Positions 33,601 through 47,900 of a stretch of DNA of 64,000 bases are shown in pieces. The notes below the pieces were generated by a model that made no database searches, was not told the origin of the DNA, and saw only the letters and a program-made list of their open reading frames with translations. Source of the stretch: Sebastes aleutianus. Its lineage: Eukaryota > Chordata > Actinopteri > Perciformes > Sebastidae. The position numbers and the translations under genes were made by a program. The stretch is taken from positions 248,001 through 312,000 of the forward strand of contig CAKAKS010000285.1 in assembly GCA_916700875.1 (NCBI GenBank), in the 5' to 3' direction. Position 1 is the first letter of the stretch; every line of letters begins with the position of its first letter.

Positions 33601-35929
33601 CACTAGGTGGTGCAGCAGTATATCTTTATGTAGCATGGCGTTCCTTCCAACACAGTTCGATGAATACCTTTGCTTCTACATAGTTCCATGCTGGATTTGA
33701 GGCTGAAGAACTGTGGCCTGGTGGCTTACCGGGTTAAGGTCTAGGAACGTTTGGTGATGCTCTCTTTGAGGAGACATTCCTTCAATGGCAGCCGCATATT
33801 TGTCCTCTCCCAGGTAAAAATGTGGGAAGGAGGCGACCACTGGGGCACCTATGTGAGGAGAGGAGAGGAGAGGAGAGGATTCAGGCGAGAGACAATAAGG
33901 GAAGACAATATTAAGCGGAGCAAAGCAACAATTAATCATGTCTTTCGACTGTAAAATGAATGAGTCACAACAAAAGAAGTTCTCCTTTCGCTGCTTTAAT
34001 AAGTGGAGTAAAGGTCAACTATGACAAATTGTGTGCGTCATTTTCTGTGACATTGTTGCCCCATCTCTAGTTAGGGTTTAATGAGACTGAGAAACATAAT
34101 TAGCTGCCACATGACTCCATAACAAGGTTTTACTCATTAATTTGGCCATTAATTAATTCAAATATGTTTATGTCAACATATGTTTTTAAATATGTACATA
34201 TCACCTGTCACCATCAATATGAATCCTACACGATGTACATACAGTATATAGACATATTCACTTGGGAAACTATGGAATTAAAATTCCAGCGTATAATGTA
34301 TATAAACATAGAAAGTAATTGAATAGATCGGCCCCATTGTGACCGATACCAGATCCAGTTATTTGAGTCAGAATCGGCCTGATATCCGATCCAGTATCGG
34401 TGCATCCCTAATCTTTACATGGACATACTGTACGTAATCATCCAGTCCATGTATATCCTTTCAATATCTATTTCTTTGCACTATTTGTACTGTTTACAAC
34501 TTACAGAACACTTGACTTGTATATAGACTAGGGATAATAACGCGTTAACGCAAATTAATTTGAACGCCACTTATTTCTTTAATGTATTAGCGCAACTTGC
34601 GATTTTTAGGTTGTAGCGGGCTCATTTTTTGGAGGCTAAGCAGCGAAGGAGGCTAAATAATGCTCCAAACTTACGCTACATTTTGGCGAGGAAAAATTTG
34701 CATGGCCCTTTTCAAAGGGGTCCCTTGACCTCTGACCTCAAGATATGTGAATGAAAATGGGTTCTATGGGTACCCACGAGTCTCCCCTTTACAGTCATGT
34801 TCACTTTATGATAATCACATGCAGTTTTGGGGCAAGTCATAGTCAAGTCAGCACACTGACACACTGACAGCTGTTGTTACCTGTTGGGCTGCAGTTTGCC
34901 ATGTTATGATTTGAGCATATTTTTTATGCTAAATGCAGTACCTGTGAGGGTTTCTGGACAATATTTGTCATTGTTTTGTGTTGTTAATCGATTTCCACTA
35001 ATAAATATATACATACATTACAATCGTGATTAAATATTTTAATCGATTGACAGCCCTAATATAGACGTTGTATATATACAGTATATATATATATATATAT
35101 ATTAATATACTATATAAACTATATATATTATCTATACACAATTTATTTCACATACTGTACATAACAGTCCTGTCTATTCTAGCTTTGTTGTCCTTGTCCC
35201 CTGCTGTTATTTCTATTTCTGTGTAAGTACGTGAGTCGAATTCCCCTGTATGTGCACACGTACACGGCAAATAAATCTGACTCTGATTATTCAAAACAAT
35301 GTACAACATCAAGATGATGCAACATAAAAGCAGCAGCATAGAAAACAACAACAATATTCTTCCCAGATGTCACATTTCCTGCTGTTTGATGTATGATCTA
35401 ATCAGGACATCACAAACAGCAGAGCATTTGGGAAGAGTCCTCAAGAGGAGGTGTTGAGATACAATCAGACCTCCGTCGCAGGACACGCAGCATGTTACTC
35501 AGGGTCAAACTTCAGACGAAAATAAACAATAGGTAAACAAATGGGCCACAACCCCGTTTGTAGAACAAATTAAGGGCTGCGTCTAATATCTAGATCAAGA
35601 ATCTTGTTCTACTCTTGTTAAGTTCCTTCCTCACATTGTAAACAGGAGGCGCCGCGTTCCTACGCTATGGCCTTGGTTATAGATAAGGTTAAGTTAAACA
35701 CACTTGTTCGGGTTCCACCTGCGGACAAAGTCATTCTGTCTGTGTCTCGGCAGCAACAACAAAGTCAGTCGGTGGCCCCGTCAGAGGTGCTGATGAAGTG
35801 GGGCAGGGGTGACAGTTTTCCTGGCCTTATGTTTGGCAACACATGTCTGACAAAAACATTGGACACCCGCAGTCACCTGAGAGGCTGTTCCCGTGACAAC
35901 CAACAAGGTCACTGTAGCGCAAACACACG

Positions 35930-35992
<63 letters not shown>

Positions 35993-38900
35993 TTGTATTG
36001 GTATAATGAGTGCCACTTAGTCACTGTGTTCACTCCTCAACACCTGACCCGTCTGTGCACTCTTTTCAATCCTCCTCACCTGAGTAGAGTGAAATTAAAT
36101 TTGTACCATGACTTCAAAGTGCTTTGATTTTTCTATTGAGCTGTGGTGTATGCTTAACATTCATGTGGACGGCAGCCCTTTAAGTTTCCATTCATCTCAG
36201 TACGCTATGAAAATCTTGCAAACACTAATCCTTCACAGCAAATAACATCATGTCTGTTTTTTTTCTTTGTCTTTCCTTCTGCAATAAGCAGCATGTACCT
36301 ACTGTATCAAATCAGTCTATTACCTCATAGCAATAATGTAACTTTGACACAAGAAAAAGAATAAAAGATGTCCATTTGTGTGAGAAACACTGGTATTGTT
36401 CTTTCACAGGGAGTGATAATATTTTTTATAAAAACAATTTGGTCAGTGAACACAGGCACTAAGGCCTGGTCATATTCAAGGCCAGAATCAGGTGACAGGG
36501 ATTACCGCCCCCTCAGCTACTGGGTCAGTCAAGGTCAGATGGCGCCTGAGGTGTGGAGAGGGTGGGAGAGCTGTGTCACATGGGTCACTTAGAGGGGTAT
36601 TAGTGCTGGTGATAGTAGGAAGGAAAATAAAAAGAGGACTTGACTGATATAAGAATTAAAAACAAAAAGTTGAATTGGGCTAAGTAGAAAGATTTAAGAA
36701 CAGGGCGACAAAAAGTAAAGATCTTATCTTTCAAAGTAAAGGTATGTGTTTACTATAAAGGCCCACGTCAGAGTGTAAGCGCAGAGGCGTTTTGCATAGG
36801 ATGCACAGCTAATTAAAGAAATGAGTGGGTGCAGAACGCTATGAGGCATGTGAAAGTGCAAAGCGTAGATGAGGAAATTACGTTGCACAAACTGTCATTT
36901 ACCTTTCCGACAGGGACTGACTTTAAGAAGGCCAGTTCCCAGGCACTCTTTTGGGGTGACGCAGAAACCCTCGTTGGCTGGGTTCTCCTCTTTGCTGGCA
37001 AAGACAGAGCGCGGTGGTGTGAAGCGGTAGGCTGGGATTCCTTTCACCTCTACCTCTTTCTCAAACTCCATGTGGATCGACCTGGAGAGTAAAGCAAGAA
37101 CATTGTAGGGCATGATGAACGTTTTCTTATTCATCATATCTTCTTTCTCTTCATCTCTGTTTATCTTATCATTTTGTTGCTCAAAATTTTAATATGAATT
37201 ATCATTTTATTATTGCTGTACCGCGTGCACAATGGAATGCTATCCCTTCAAGTATAAGAGTGTATTAGCTGTAGTCAGCTTAAAACTAATATCAAAAAAC
37301 GGGTTGAAAGACACACAGTCATGTTGTCATTAAGGCCCGATATACACTCACCGGCCACTTTATTAGGCACACCTGTTCAATTGCTTGTTAACACAAATAG
37401 CTAATCAGCCAATCACATGGCAGTAACTCAATGCATTTAGGCATCTAGACGTGGTGAAGACGACTTGCTGAAGTTCAAACCGAGCATCAGAATGGGGAAG
37501 AAAGGGGATTTAAGTGACTTTGAACGTGGCATGGTTGTTGGTGCCAGACGGGCTGGTCTGAGTATTTCAAAAACTGCTGATCTACTGGGATTTTCACGCA
37601 CAACCATCTCTAGGGTTTACAGAGAATGGTCCGAAAAAGAGAAAATATCCAGTGAGCGGCAGTTGTGTGGACGGAAATGCCTTGTTGATGTCAGAGGTCA
37701 GAGGAGAATGGGCAGAGTGGTTCGAGATGATAGAAAGGCAACAGTAACTCAAATAACCACTCGTTACAACCAAGGTATGCAGAATACCATCTCTGAACGC
37801 ACAACACGTCCAACCTTGAAGCAGATGGGCTACAGCAGCAGAAGAACACCCGGTACTAGCACCGGCCACTTTATTAGGTACACCTTGTACCTAATAAAGT
37901 GGCCGGTGAGTGTATATCCTATAGGTGTATTTATTAATGTGGAATTAACGTTTTTATATTGTCATATGGGTATTTTTTTACATGCCCAGGGACAACAGAT
38001 GGAAACTAGCAACGAGTCATCGACTAAAGAAATCTTTGTCGACTAAGACCAAAATGACATGTTAGTCGACTAATCGACCTAAGAGGGGGCAGCCCAAATA
38101 AATAAATCTAAATAAATATTTTTCAATAATTCTCCTCTTACCTTAGAAAATAATAATTAAAAAAGGACTTTCAATTTCAAGAGAGAAGCTGGAGGATTTA
38201 TATTGACTTTACCAGCTTCTAAGAGAATGACGTTCCTGTGAGCAGTTCATCCTCGTTCTATGTATCTGCAGTTCTGCTCTTCTAGGGAATCCCGACGACT
38301 CTCAGTGAGAACAAAGGAGTCTATACAGTGTCTGCCAACTGGCCGGGAGGATGCGGCCCTTAGCTACTCAGCCCACCGATCGTGCAACAATACTGTACAG
38401 ACCTTTCCCTTGACCTTTGTGAGAGAAGCCAAGTTAGAAGCCTTATGTGTTTCCTCACAGGAACAGGACTGTGAAAGCATCTGCCTTGTACTGCTGGGCA
38501 TGAGAGACTGTTACAGTGGGAATTAATTTAAAATAAACTAAGCTGAGATATGTTAAAACATTGAAGGGATTGTATCTAAATCCCTTCAATGTGTGGGGGC
38601 CAAAATTTGATGAGATGATGTGAGACTGTATAACAGGCGTAGAAACGTTGAAAGGGAATACAAAGAGGAGAGATGGGGGGAATGTACTTTGTATTTTAGT
38701 AAAAATGTACAATTTGTATAATGACTAATATCTACAATAAATACAGTAAATCTGCATGCTATAACTTTCTCTTAAGTTTGTAATATAGCAGAAGCACAGC
38801 AGTCTTTGTTGGTGTCATGGTTTGGGGCGGCCAGGACCACGATGGAAATAAGCTAACTTAAAGTGTTTCTAACCTGTGTCATGCTTCAATTCATTTCATT

Positions 38901-41900
38901 TCATATTTTTTTGCATATCCAGTATCCTATGTTGGGTTGAATCTGTGTCTTTCGTTTTAGTTTACGTCTTTTTTGTTTTGTGAATATCGAGAAAAGTGTT
39001 GGTTTGTTTATGACAGAATCTATTTAAAGAGGACCTATTATGCTTTTGTGCCTTTTTTCCCTTTCCTTTAGTGTGTTATGTAGTTTTTTGTGCATGTAAA
39101 AAGTCTGCAAAGTTACAAAGCCCAAAGTCCACACCAAGGGGAGTTACTCTCCACAGAAACACTCCTCCTGAACTGCTGGAAAACCTCTCTTGAAGTGCCT
39201 TTTTTACCTCCGTAACGTGGTGATGTCACCAAGTAATACATTTGCATAACTCCTGCCTAGCGTCTGGTTTGGCACGCCCTCAAACAAAGCTAGTTAGAGC
39301 AGAGCTGGAGCGGAGTCTGAAGAGTTCGTTTAGGTTGACCAATCACAAAAGAGTGGGACAGCTGACCAATCAGAGCAGACTAGGGGCAGAAGCTCAAACA
39401 GAGCGTTTCAGACAGAGGGTGAAAAGAGGTGCTGCAACACAGCTGGTATGAGAAAAAAAAAAAGCGTTTTTTGAACATTAACGCATGTAAACATGTTTCT
39501 AGTAGAAACCCAAAATACAAGTATGCACCTGAAAATGAGCATAATAGGTCCTTTTTAAGTCAAATCAAGTATTTTAAATGAAGGATCATAGCTAGAGGAA
39601 AGATTAACGTATGACAAGTTGGTATTTGAACAATGACACCTGCTTGCAATTTGTCAAAATACAGAGTTTTTTTTAGCTAAGCTGTCAGTTGCTTGACCAA
39701 AGGGTCACTACTACCCTGTCAGGTCACAGATGGGAATTCTAGCACTTTTTTTAGCCTTAAGATCAGTCCCAGATGTCGATTAGCTCAACACATGTTTTAA
39801 GACAAAGTGGTGTTGAGCTACTCTTACTGGGGCTTAAGGCTGAAAACACTTGAGCCAAACTATGTGAAAGGTTAACACATATAACTTAATGGAACATTTC
39901 CTCTTCAAATTATGGTAACAAGGTACAGGAAACAGGGAGGGAGCCTTCCCTTTAGTCACAATAGCACAGACAGCCGTGATGAAGCCACCAGGCAACGACT
40001 AAGTAGGTGAAAGTGTAAACATTTGGGAGAGGGGTTTTTGACACACATCCAATTACAGTCAAAGGTCCAACCATGCCACTCAACAGATTCTTTCCACGCT
40101 CAACACAAAGGGGAGAATGTCTAAAGCAATGTGTGTTTCTTTTAGGTCAAGGTTATTTTCTAAATTAGAAGCTCTCGTCATCAGAAAGGGCAGAAGAAGG
40201 GTGAAGTCAGCATTAAGGCGTAGCATTTGCGAAATTAAAAACCCCAAGGAACTACTCATCGGGTAGTCACTGTGTGAGAGGCAGGCTGTTCTCTTTAACA
40301 TTCTTCAAGCTTTCAATAGCATCCTGATTCTCCAGAAATCTGAGTGTCCTTTACGAGCATTAGTAGTGAACATGTCTGGCAGACATTTCTGAGAAGTAAG
40401 ATGAAAAATTGGCCAGATGCAGCCCATTTCACATGGAAAAGCATGATTGCTCTTGTTTGTTCCAGCTGGTCAAGAACAGAAACAAATGTTCTTTCCCAAT
40501 GCTGAGAATAGCACAAATTCAATACTCGTCAACAACCATAAAATCCTTTTAGGATTTTTCATTCTCACTCCCACGATTGTCCTTCCCGTTCCTCGCTCAC
40601 CCAGCTTCCATCAACCATTACACTCCAGACCAACATTTCTCTTCATGTAAGCCTTTCCATAAAACGCTTCCTGGAAACTTCCATGTTAGTCTTTCCAAAA
40701 AAACACACACAGTATAGGCATTAAAGCCTTGGGTGGGAAAACAGACGGCACCTGTGGCGCTGTTTGTAAGTGATCAGGATGTTATTATAACGATCCATGG
40801 GATCCAAGGCCTGTGAACTTTATTTCCACACCAGATATGAAAGCCTGTGTCCTGCTGTGTGGTGAGTTGAGTCCAACATTTTCAGGCTATGTCATGTCCC
40901 AGAATTAGACATTGCTTCATTATAACCACTACGTCCGCAGGTAAAGTATCATATATGGGACACAATGGTCCACTGGGAACAAATGGGAGGATGCAAAACC
41001 TGATATGAAAGAACTAATATAAGTTTATCTTTGTTGTTGAGTCAGATGAATGGCTCCCTCATATCTAACTGACAACAAGATAAGAGTCCATGCTAGCAGA
41101 GGCTGTACTTAAGCTGCCACTATGCTTATCGACAGCTGCTTTATTGCTGGTCAAATAGCTTCGGAAACAACCTTCCTCCACACTTTTACAACATCAGATT
41201 AGGGGCGAGGGGGGTGCCCGGGTGTCCGATCATTTGTGTAACCTTTACACCCACTTCACGCCATGATTGGCCATTTGTGTGAAGGCGAGAAAGGAGGTTT
41301 GAACTTCTCTCTCTAGCTCTTTTTTCATTCTTAACAAAGCTACTTCTGTTATGTTTTTATGTGAACAACCAAGGCTGATGGGAATGTCACTAGTTTTACA
41401 GGTATTTAGTCATAATGCAAAGTACTGCAAAAATTCAAATTTTGACCTGCTGGTAACGCTAGAGGAAAAGTCTCAGCTTCACCAACATCATTAGGATTCA
41501 TCCTCTGGGCACAATGGGTATCTGTAGTAAATTCCATGGGAATTCATCCTATAGTTGTTATTTCAGTCTGGACCAAAGTGGTGGACTATCGTCAGACTGG
41601 CATCCATAGAGCCATGCCAAAACAGATTAATATAACTACTAAGATATTTCTGTAACACTACACTCACTTGTAAGAATAATAAATAATAACAATGACTCAG
41701 CGTGGTGATTTACATATTTTAAAATGATGCCACATGGGAGCAGTGGGCTGCAGGAAGGCAGTTTGATGCTGAACTGTACCTGCAGAGGTCTGGAGTGAAG
41801 ATGTAAATGCGTTCGTCCTTGTTCAGCAGGGGATGGAAAGCACTTCCATCAGATCCATTGATGCTGTTGCTTTGGTTAGTCTTCCAGAATGTCAGCTTGC

Positions 41901-44900
41901 TGCAAAACAACATTTTGTCACAAACATGAGCATTTCATATATTTTTAAAAACTGAATCAAGAGAACATTTATGCAATTAAAAAAAGTATAATATTCATAC
42001 AGAATGTATCTCTTTAGGCACTGATTCAATGTAGAAATTGATGCTGCCTGCAAAGTGACCAAAAAGTGTTTTACAGACTTTGGCAGCATGCCTATACAAT
42101 AGCTCTGAACAAAAAAAGAGAAAAGACCATTTTTTTTTTTGTTATTTTTGGCTGGATATGTTGTTTTCAACAACCCCTTCTTTCAATATCAACACCATTA
42201 TCACTTCCATCTTGAAAGCCTTTAATTATAAAAAAATGTTTTGATAAACAAACATGTTTTTATCTGAAAATCACAGTTGAAAAGAGTGGTTTCCCAGGAG
42301 TAAGAAGCATAATTAGAGACTGCATAGTGGGGCAATAAAATGGGATAAGAAAAGGTCACTAAAAAGCCATTAAGGCGTTCAGAGTATCAGGATATCCTGT
42401 CCTGTGATTTGTAATGTGGGCAACAGCCCAGGCAAACAGACAGACAGACAAAACCAGCCAGTGCTCCCTTATTACTGGCAAAAAGCAGTAGATTTCCGAA
42501 ACTTTTTAAATCCAAAGGTTACCCAGTGAAGTTTCATTACAGTGGCTGAAGACAGGGAGGGAGTGTGTGTTTGTGTGAGACTGCAGCAGCGCTACCTTTC
42601 GCCTTTCCATGTTGCGACACGGCCATAATCCATGTAGTTCTGCTTCCCAGTGTGGTAGACAAATTCCCCGTTGTTACTTCCATTTTTCTAAATAGATCCA
42701 AAGATTTAAGTCATTAAAATGTTTTAAAAAAAAACCTCATATTTCTTATTATAGAGAAAACCTGCTGCACTGATTTACAGAGATTTCTAAATTAATCAAA
42801 AACATATCAATAGATCTTCCTTAGAGCTGTGCGTGCCTTGTACATGAGGCCAAAGACCGTCTCCACTTCAGGATTCCCTTGCTTGACGCGGACCAGCAAG
42901 GGATCTTCGTAGCCCCACAGCAATTCATCCACAGTTCGAGTAGTGAAGAGACCGCTCCCGAGATTACTCATCCAAAGTGCCACCATGGGGGCCTTAAAGA
43001 AAGTCCCCTTCACCTTTTCCATTACGGCCTAGAGACGGGAAGTGGGAGTGGGGCAGAGTGGAGAAGAGATGGAAAGCAGGATGAGGTAGAGGGTGGTGGT
43101 GGGCATTGAGGTTGGATTCAGAGAACAATAAAGTGCAGAAGAAACTTACACACACTCAACTTTCCCCTACTTGGATTTCCACTTTACTCTACTTGTCTAA
43201 GACCTTTAGTTCATGACTCACCCAAGCAGGGATGTTGACAGTGGTGATGCTATCCATAGCTGGGTCACCCACAGACTTCTCTCTCATGAACACAAAGCTT
43301 TTGGTGTTGTATGCGGACACCGTCTTGTCGTTTTCCCCCATTGTCACATTGTCCTTATACCTGTACTCCCTGGTACACAACAAAAAAAAAAATAAGATTA
43401 TAGTTTTTGTTTTTTTAAATATTTTCATTAAGCTTTCTAGGATTGTTCCTATCACAAATGAGCATCTCAGACCAGTTAAGAAGTCAAAAAAGCATTGCGC
43501 ATACATTTAGGGTTAACACTGCATATCAATTTCATCATAGAACTTCTTCCTTTCAACACAACATCCGTTTGAGATTATGTAAAATGAACAGTTAAATATA
43601 ATTTAGGAAGTAGGGAGAGATTTTCTCGATGTGCACTGTGGCCGTTTTTTTGATGATTCAGCAGTGAACCTTGATATTTATTTAAGGGTTTCAGAGGGTG
43701 CATTAGAAGTGTTTCAAAATCTACACAAAGTTTCTTATCAGGACTCACATGACGGACTGGACCGGAAATGTAACAACATGCTGCATATATATCACTGTCT
43801 GATCTTCAGGGTAATTTTACAAACAGTTGATAAATTTAATTTTCCAACTGGTTTGGTTTGCGTTTCACAAAGACAAAAACTCAAACGGTCCAGAAATTGT
43901 AAACAAAACTCACGTGGTGGAAATGTCATTTGATTATTGGTCAGCCAGTTGGCAGGTAAAGAGACAAATAATTTATTAATGCAGGCATTTCGAGGAAGAC
44001 GCTGTCATCATCTTCAGCCCATATGTTAAGGAGGCGTCCCACTTCGTCGGGAGTCCAGGTTTGTCCCCTGCCACTTGACATTTTGCTAGCAAATGCGCTA
44101 ATAACCACACCAAGGGGGGTAAACGCTCCAGGGTTCGGTTCAACCGGACTAAACAAGGCTGGTGTGAACGCCCCCTAAAAGTCACCTACAGTAATAAACC
44201 ACAAGAGAGGAAGCAGAAAAGCAGAAGCTGATGTCCCTTTTTCAGTTTACATAGGTGCTGAGCAAATAACGGTCACAGCATTGACTAGAAGCCTAGTAAA
44301 AAATGGTTCCAAAACTATTTTCTACTCTCCAAAACCTCATTTTGTGGTGTGTGGTTTGGCTGATGCCGTCCCAATTTGTAGACAGGAGAAAACATGAACC
44401 CAAAAAGCCAATGAACTTGATAAATATAAACAGCAACACAGTCCGGTTGCGGTCTCTGTATCACACTTGAAATTTGGCCACTGAAGTAGGAGGGCACTAT
44501 ATCAGAACACATATTTGGACAGAGTAAACACAGAGTAAATACAAATGAAGTGCAGTAGTATCTGGTGGTGGAAATGTGCAAGTGTGCAAGCAGAGATCAC
44601 CTCCTACACATACAACAACATAACATATTTGACAATATATCAGAATATGAAGAAGATTTATGTGCGACACATGTGACTTTCTTTGTGGCAGCCTGCACTG
44701 ATGTGATTTGAATCTCACCTGTATGTGTAGGGTCCAACCTGCTTGACCTCTGGCTTGGCCCCTAGAAGGAATGCGTCCAGATTGGTCACATTGAAGAAAA
44801 AATACTCCATGTAGACGGGAGGGGGAGGGCTTTTCCATGACTCAAACACACGGCTGCCCTCGACCAAAACAATCTCCTGTTGAGACATAAAGTACATATC

Positions 44901-47900
44901 TCAGTTTAGATATAAACATAATTCATTCAGACACATAAATACGGTTGTGAAAAACCAAATTTTCTGTTTCAAATGATACAAAACACTGACTACACATATA
45001 ATAGACTAAAATAAAACATGCTCCTGCTTGATATAAAGTTTTTTTGTAAGCAGAAGTGTTTGATCTTTTCGTGTGGCTTTCCAACTGATGATGCACTTGA
45101 TGCAAAAAGTGCAAAAGGTTTTGGAATAGAGACCACATGTTTTGAATTTCTGTTCAATCTCTCCGTAGTAAAAACAACCCAGAGAACAAAAACATCCTCG
45201 GGTGGTCGTGGAGGAGGGGAGCTGCTGTCTGAGCGTCAGACAACACACATGAATGGTATTAGGGGAGACCCCTTCCGCAGCTCCATTGTAAGCGGTTGCC
45301 AATGACGACGGGCACTCGGGGAGAGCCGCTGACATATCATGTGATGCAGAGAGCTGGATGCCCGCTTGTTGTGCAGGACTGCGACCTTAATGATCTGAGC
45401 TGCATTCCTCGAACTGAGCCTTATGTGGCCTTGGAAGTGCAGGACATGAAAAACCTTTATTATCCTGTTTCATTACACAGTATGATAGCAACTTTCTCAC
45501 AGCAGATACCATTGCCTCTGGACAAGGATAACCTATTTCACTGTAGGAATCTTTTGAGGAAATGGAAAACACAGGGAATGAGGGAAGAAAGAAGGGGGAG
45601 AGAGGATTAGTATTTCTTTTGACAACACATCAAGAGGAAATCTCACTTTGGCCTAATTGTGTCAGCTTTGTGTTAAAGTTAAAAGCAATACTTCAGTATG
45701 AAATAAGCCCCAAAGCACACCAACGAGTCCCATTATTTCAGGGGAGCACAACCCCCCTCCTCCTTTGGGGTCCCTTCTACTTGTTCAGAGACAAAAGTTT
45801 AGCTGAGTAGCCAAGGACAATAAAGCTGTCACCTTAGATTGAGGAAGGGAGAGCGTGGTCTTTCTATGTCATCCTTTCATGCTTCGAACAATCAATATGA
45901 AAACCCTCCCAGCATGCTACATGAAATACCGCGTGGAAAACAGGAACAGAGAAACCTTCTTATCTCAGTACTTACACCGCTACTCTAACACCACTCCCTT
46001 TTTGAAAACACATGTGGCAGGTGAATACACAAATACACACACTGCTAGTGCTTTGATGATGAGACAGGCAAATACATAGACGTGAATAACACTGGGCACA
46101 GCGAGAAGCTATTCTTTAAATCCTCCAGCCGTGGTGGACAAGGTTTGCATACTCTAAATGGGTTTGTCTCAGTACACCTAACAAAGCTGTATCAGCTGAG
46201 CTGTAGTCCAGCCCTGCTGTTTACTGCACCCAGCAAAGTCACATTACAGGAAGGTCGATTCAGTTTTACAGTGACCAGATCTCCCAGTGGCCACCAACTG
46301 GGAAAAGCAAGTGGCTGATCTAACACTAAGGCTACATCCACAATTTATACGTTTTTGTTTTAAAACGCATCACTTTTGCTACGTTTATGTCTAGCGCTCA
46401 CACTACTCTGGCGTTTTCAAGCCCCTAAAATGGAGATGACGCTGACCCCGTTTTAGTTTTAGTCTGGACCAAGCCCCCAGGAAGAGCGCCGGTAGCTGAT
46501 CCCAATTTTCGTAGTGGCCCAATGGTGGTACTGCAACTTCCTTGTCCGTCACGTGATGCCATTGGGCCCAAAAATACTTTTTCCCATAGACTTACATTGG
46601 GAAAGAGACATATGTAACTCAGCGGATCATTTTGTTTTAGGTGAATCAACTTCCCAGTATGAACACCTGAATAGCCCTTATTTATATTATTAGGTCCTAA
46701 AAGTTGTAAAATGCACTTATAGCTGAATCCAGAGTTATTTCCCTTCCTCCATTCACGTGAATGAGACCCAGACCGAGGACTGGAGCGAGGGCTGGGAGGC
46801 GGGGTTAGCAAGCCGTGACGACAACGTGACGTTGTGACCCCGTGACCGAGCCATGTGAGTGAGCGGACTGTGCCTGCTCCATGGGCCCAATGGATGCAGA
46901 AGATCGTCGGAAGATCCGGGTACTTTTCCAGTCGGAAGTCGAGCCATCATGCGCCACTGAGCAACTTTCATAGGAATGAACGGGGCCCCGCCTCCAACGC
47001 TGTATCCTGTTCTCTTAATGCATCCATGGTCTGGACGGACAGAAACGGAGACCTTTGAAAACAATGACGCAGACAACCACATTCGCTTCTTGATTGGGTC
47101 TGATCAGTCATGAAATTTCCTTCGCCGATTTGTCACACCCCATCATGTGAACCTTTTCCAGAAGAAAACAAACAACATCATCCTCGACCACCAGTGGTTA
47201 ATGTTAACATGGATAATGGGTTACAAGCGTTGCTGACCCTCTTGTCTATGCTAGCAGCTGTTGTGCAGTTAAATTCTGCATTTTACAAAGCTGCTACTGC
47301 CTACATGCGCAGGAGGCGAGCTATTATTCGAGTTCTTTACATCAATTCCTGTGTCCAGCGCTACTTCCTGTTTACACCAGCATGCGCATGCCCAGTGTAC
47401 ATGAATGGTCATGTGTATACATTTTCAGGCTTGGTAGTGTCGACGGCGATTATTTCTGAAACGGCACTAAAACGCTCGTCTGGACGGAGATCGTTTTAAT
47501 TTCAAAATGCCGTTTTAAAATTAATAGTATTAATGTGGGATGTAGCCTTACACAATCAAAAGGAGGCTCAAAGCACTGCTGTGCCTAAGTATAGCCTCAC
47601 AGAGCAGCTAGTAGTGTTGTCACGATACTGGAATTTCGGACTTTGTTACAGTACCTTGAAAAATATCGATATTCAATACCATTTTCAATACCACGGAGAA
47701 AACTTGACAACATTGAGGGCATTCAATTTTCGATTTTTACTACAGAAACCGCAACTATCGCAACTAACGTGTATCAATACTGGGGAAAATGAGTATTGAA
47801 ACAGTTTCAAATATTCAGTATCGATACTTCGATATTTCTGACAACACTGGTAGCTAGTATGGCTGTAGACTCTTAGTCTTGTTATTTACTCAAAGTAAGT

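Noticed and set aside
35667..36033. Open frames across the AC repeat (Thr-His and Cys-Val runs)
   Set aside because: Artefacts of the (AC)n microsatellite.
47110..47499. 129-codon plus-strand frame
   Set aside because: Lies inside a DNA-transposon remnant and has no transposase or other recognised motif.
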